Both the position numbers and the translations under genes were made by a program. This document shows positions 62,828-64,000 of a stretch of DNA of 64,000 nt, one piece after another. Numbering within the stretch: position 1 is the first letter of the stretch; each line of letters begins with the position of its first letter. Below the pieces are notes generated by a model, which did no database searches, was not told where the DNA came from, and was given only the letters and a program-made list of their open reading frames with translations. The stretch comes from Veillonella absiana (GTDB taxonomy: Bacteria; Bacillota; Negativicutes; Veillonellales; Veillonellaceae): NCBI RefSeq assembly GCF_032970905.1, contig NZ_JAWJZA010000003.1, one strand, 5' to 3'.

Positions 62828-63489
62828 TGATTAAAATTGCACCATCTATGCTATCTGCTAATTTTGCAGAATTAGCTGCTGAAATTAAAAGTATTGAAGA
62901 AGCTGGCGCTGATATATTACATATTGACGTAATGGATGGCCATTTTGTACCGAATTTAACATTTGGTGCCCCTATTGTAAAGGCTATTCGTAAATATACT
63001 GATTTGCCTTTTGATGTACATTTAATGGTAACAAATCCAGAGGATTATGTAGATGAATACGCAGCTATCGGGGTGGAATATTTCACATTCCATCAAGAAA
63101 CTGTTCCTCATATGCATCGTTTGATTCAACAAATAAAAGCAAAAGGTATGAAAGCAGGTGTGGCATTAAATCCAAGCACACCAGTATCAACATTAGAGGA
63201 TGTAGCCAATGATTTAGATATGATTTTAATCATGAGTGTTAATCCAGGTTTTGGCGGTCAATCTTTCATTACTAATGCCATAAAAAAGGTAAAACAAGCT
63301 AAAGCTTTACTTGGCATGATTGGCAATACTGACGCTGATATTGAAGTAGATGGCGGTATCAATAGTATGACATCCATCGCTATTAAAGAAGCGGGGGCGA
63401 CGATTTTGGTAGCCGGGTCTGCTGTATTTGGAGCGGAAGATCGCAAAGTTGCCATTGAGGCCATTCGCAATAGCGGTAGTGGATTATAA
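62827..63489 (+). CDS. rpe: Ribulose-phosphate 3-epimerase
   Basis: Rpe interconverts ribulose 5-phosphate and xylulose 5-phosphate. The 220-residue TIM-barrel enzyme has IAPSMLSANFAEL, HIDVMDGHFVPNLTFG, VNPGFGGQSFI and VDGGINSMT, with metal-binding His and Asp residues in place. It feeds the transketolase encoded at 11-13 kb. It is the last gene of the yicC-to-rpe block. Confidence 0.96.
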   Translation: MIKIAPSMLSANFAELAAEIKSIEEAGADILHIDVMDGHFVPNLTFGAPIVKAIRKYTDLPFDVHLMVTNPEDYVDEYAAIGVEYFTFHQETVPHMHRLIQQIKAKGMKAGVALNPSTPVSTLEDVANDLDMILIMSVNPGFGGQSFITNAIKKVKQAKALLGMIGNTDADIEVDGGINSMTSIAIKEAGATILVAGSAVFGAEDRKVAIEAIRNSGSGL

Positions 63490-63571
63490 CTACTCATATT
63501 ACAAGTTTCTATGCTTATCATAGTATTTACAATGCTACGACTAGTAGTATATGAGATTTAATCATAAAATA

Positions 63572-63589
63572 TCTACAAGAACTTGTAGA
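63572..63589. repeat. Perfect 18-bp palindrome between rpe and rpsB
   Basis: TCTACAAG and CTTGTAGA flank two A residues. No T-run follows on the forward strand, so it is either an operator near the rpsB promoter or a U-tract-less 3' end for rpe. Confidence 0.45.
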
Positions 63590-63596
63590 AAATATC

Positions 63597-63626
63597 TTGA
63601 TTGTGTATTTTGGTTTATGCTATAAT
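63597..63626 (+). promoter_or_regulatory. rpsB promoter
   Basis: TTGATT (63597-63602) and a perfect TATAAT (63621-63626) with an 18-bp spacer. It predicts a leader of about 100 nt before rpsB. Confidence 0.65.
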
Positions 63627-63632
63627 CATTGG

Positions 63633-63731
63633 GTATGAAAAATACGCACGTCGTTGGACTTCGGTACTGTGCCTAATTTTGGGTGACCCGAGGGATGAAG
63701 AGACGGAGGTTAATTAACAGGAGGTGCCACA
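63633..63731 (+). promoter_or_regulatory. Candidate structured leader of rpsB
   Basis: The leader has two pairings that cross: GCAC 63646-63649 with GTGC 63669-63672, and CTTCGG 63659-63664 with CCGAGG 63688-63693. Crossing pairs mean a pseudoknot or two exclusive folds, as in autoregulated ribosomal-protein leaders. The exact family is not recognised. Confidence 0.4.
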
Positions 63732-64000
63732 ATGGCAGTTGTATCAATGAAACAATTATTAGAGGCTGGTGTACACTTTGGTCATCAGACTAGAAGATGG
63801 AATCCTAAAATGGCGAAATTCATCTTCACTGAACGCAATGGTATTTATATCATTGACCTTCAAAAAACAGTAGGCAAAGTAGACGAAGCTTACAATTTCT
63901 TACGCGAAGTAGCTAGCCAAGGCGAAGTTATTTTGTTTGTAGGTACTAAAAAACAAGCTCAAGAAGCAATTAAAGAAGAAGCTCTTCGTGCTAACATGTT
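63732..64000 (+). CDS. rpsB: 30S ribosomal protein S2 (5' part)
   Basis: The first 89 codons of S2 are present; the frame runs off the right edge. AVVSMKQLLEAGVHFGHQTRRWNPKMAKFIF is the canonical S2 N-terminus, and LFVGTKKQAQEAI follows. GGAGGTG precedes the ATG. The biased codons are those of a highly expressed gene. tsf would be expected next. Confidence 0.97.
   Translation, partial: MAVVSMKQLLEAGVHFGHQTRRWNPKMAKFIFTERNGIYIIDLQKTVGKVDEAYNFLREVASQGEVILFVGTKKQAQEAIKEEALRANM

Overview
The window looks like part of a Veillonella chromosome, or a very close Negativicutes relative. This is judged from protein content, not from a search. The DNA is AT-rich with tightly packed genes. The gene order is classically Firmicute: yicC-remA-gmk-rpoZ-coaBC-priA-def-fmt-rsmB-rlmN-PP2C-PASTA kinase-rsgA-rpe, and scpAB-rluB-cmk-plsC-ispH/S1-der-plsY-gpsA. 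Envelope genes fit a cell with an outer membrane: an EptA/CptA-type phosphoethanolamine transferase, an EnvC-like M23 protein beside FtsEX and CtpA, and a CsaB pyruvyltransferase. No phage, insertion sequence, CRISPR array, rRNA or restriction system was seen. The window is almost entirely core genome.

Layout. 1-1.6 kb: the end of a PLP aminotransferase and a polar amino-acid ABC transporter (permease and ATPase, no binding protein). 1.6-3.3 kb: a 605-bp AT-rich gap with a strong inverted repeat, then cspA and the long-form hibernation factor hpf. 3.5-7.2 kb: secA and prfB, the latter needing a +1 frameshift. 7.2-11.1 kb: a DUF2993 protein, a DUF5693 membrane protein and csaB. 11.2-13 kb: a two-subunit transketolase. 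13-16.9 kb: ftsE, ftsX, an M23 peptidase and a CtpA protease, a wall-remodelling module. 17-21.2 kb: obgE, yhbY, proB, proA and an unlisted 50-aa membrane protein. 21.3-28.7 kb: nadD, yqeK, a divergent LCP protein, rsfS, cvfB, trkA, trkH and an MBL-fold hydrolase. 28.7-29.2 kb: a tRNA operon (Asp, Phe, Gly, Cys, Leu). 29.3-31.8 kb: a DUF523 gene and a reverse-strand phosphoethanolamine transferase. 32-43.5 kb: scpA, scpB, rluB, an HI0933 flavoprotein, cmk, plsC, an ispH-S1 fusion, der, plsY, gpsA, rsmD, coaD and a coiled-coil protein. 43.7-45.4 kb: rqcH on the reverse strand. 45.6-63.5 kb: the yicC-to-rpe block, interrupted by a SulP transporter and a SAM-riboswitch-controlled metK. 63.6-64 kb: the rpsB promoter, leader and 5' end.

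The genes serve protein synthesis and its quality control (prfB, hpf, rsfS, obgE, der, rsgA, rsmB, rsmD, rlmN, rqcH, def, fmt, rpsB), envelope growth and division (secA, ftsEX, M23, ctpA, csaB, LCP, PASTA kinase with PP2C phosphatase, plsC, plsY, gpsA), chromosome upkeep (scpAB, priA), and cofactor, proline, pentose and SAM metabolism.

Two observations stand out. First, the RF2 frameshift site appears to carry UAA where UGA is usual. Second, the IspH-S1 fusion contains an in-frame, near-perfect Shine-Dalgarno and ATG exactly at the domain junction, together with a sharp change in codon usage. This suggests that a free S1 protein is also made.
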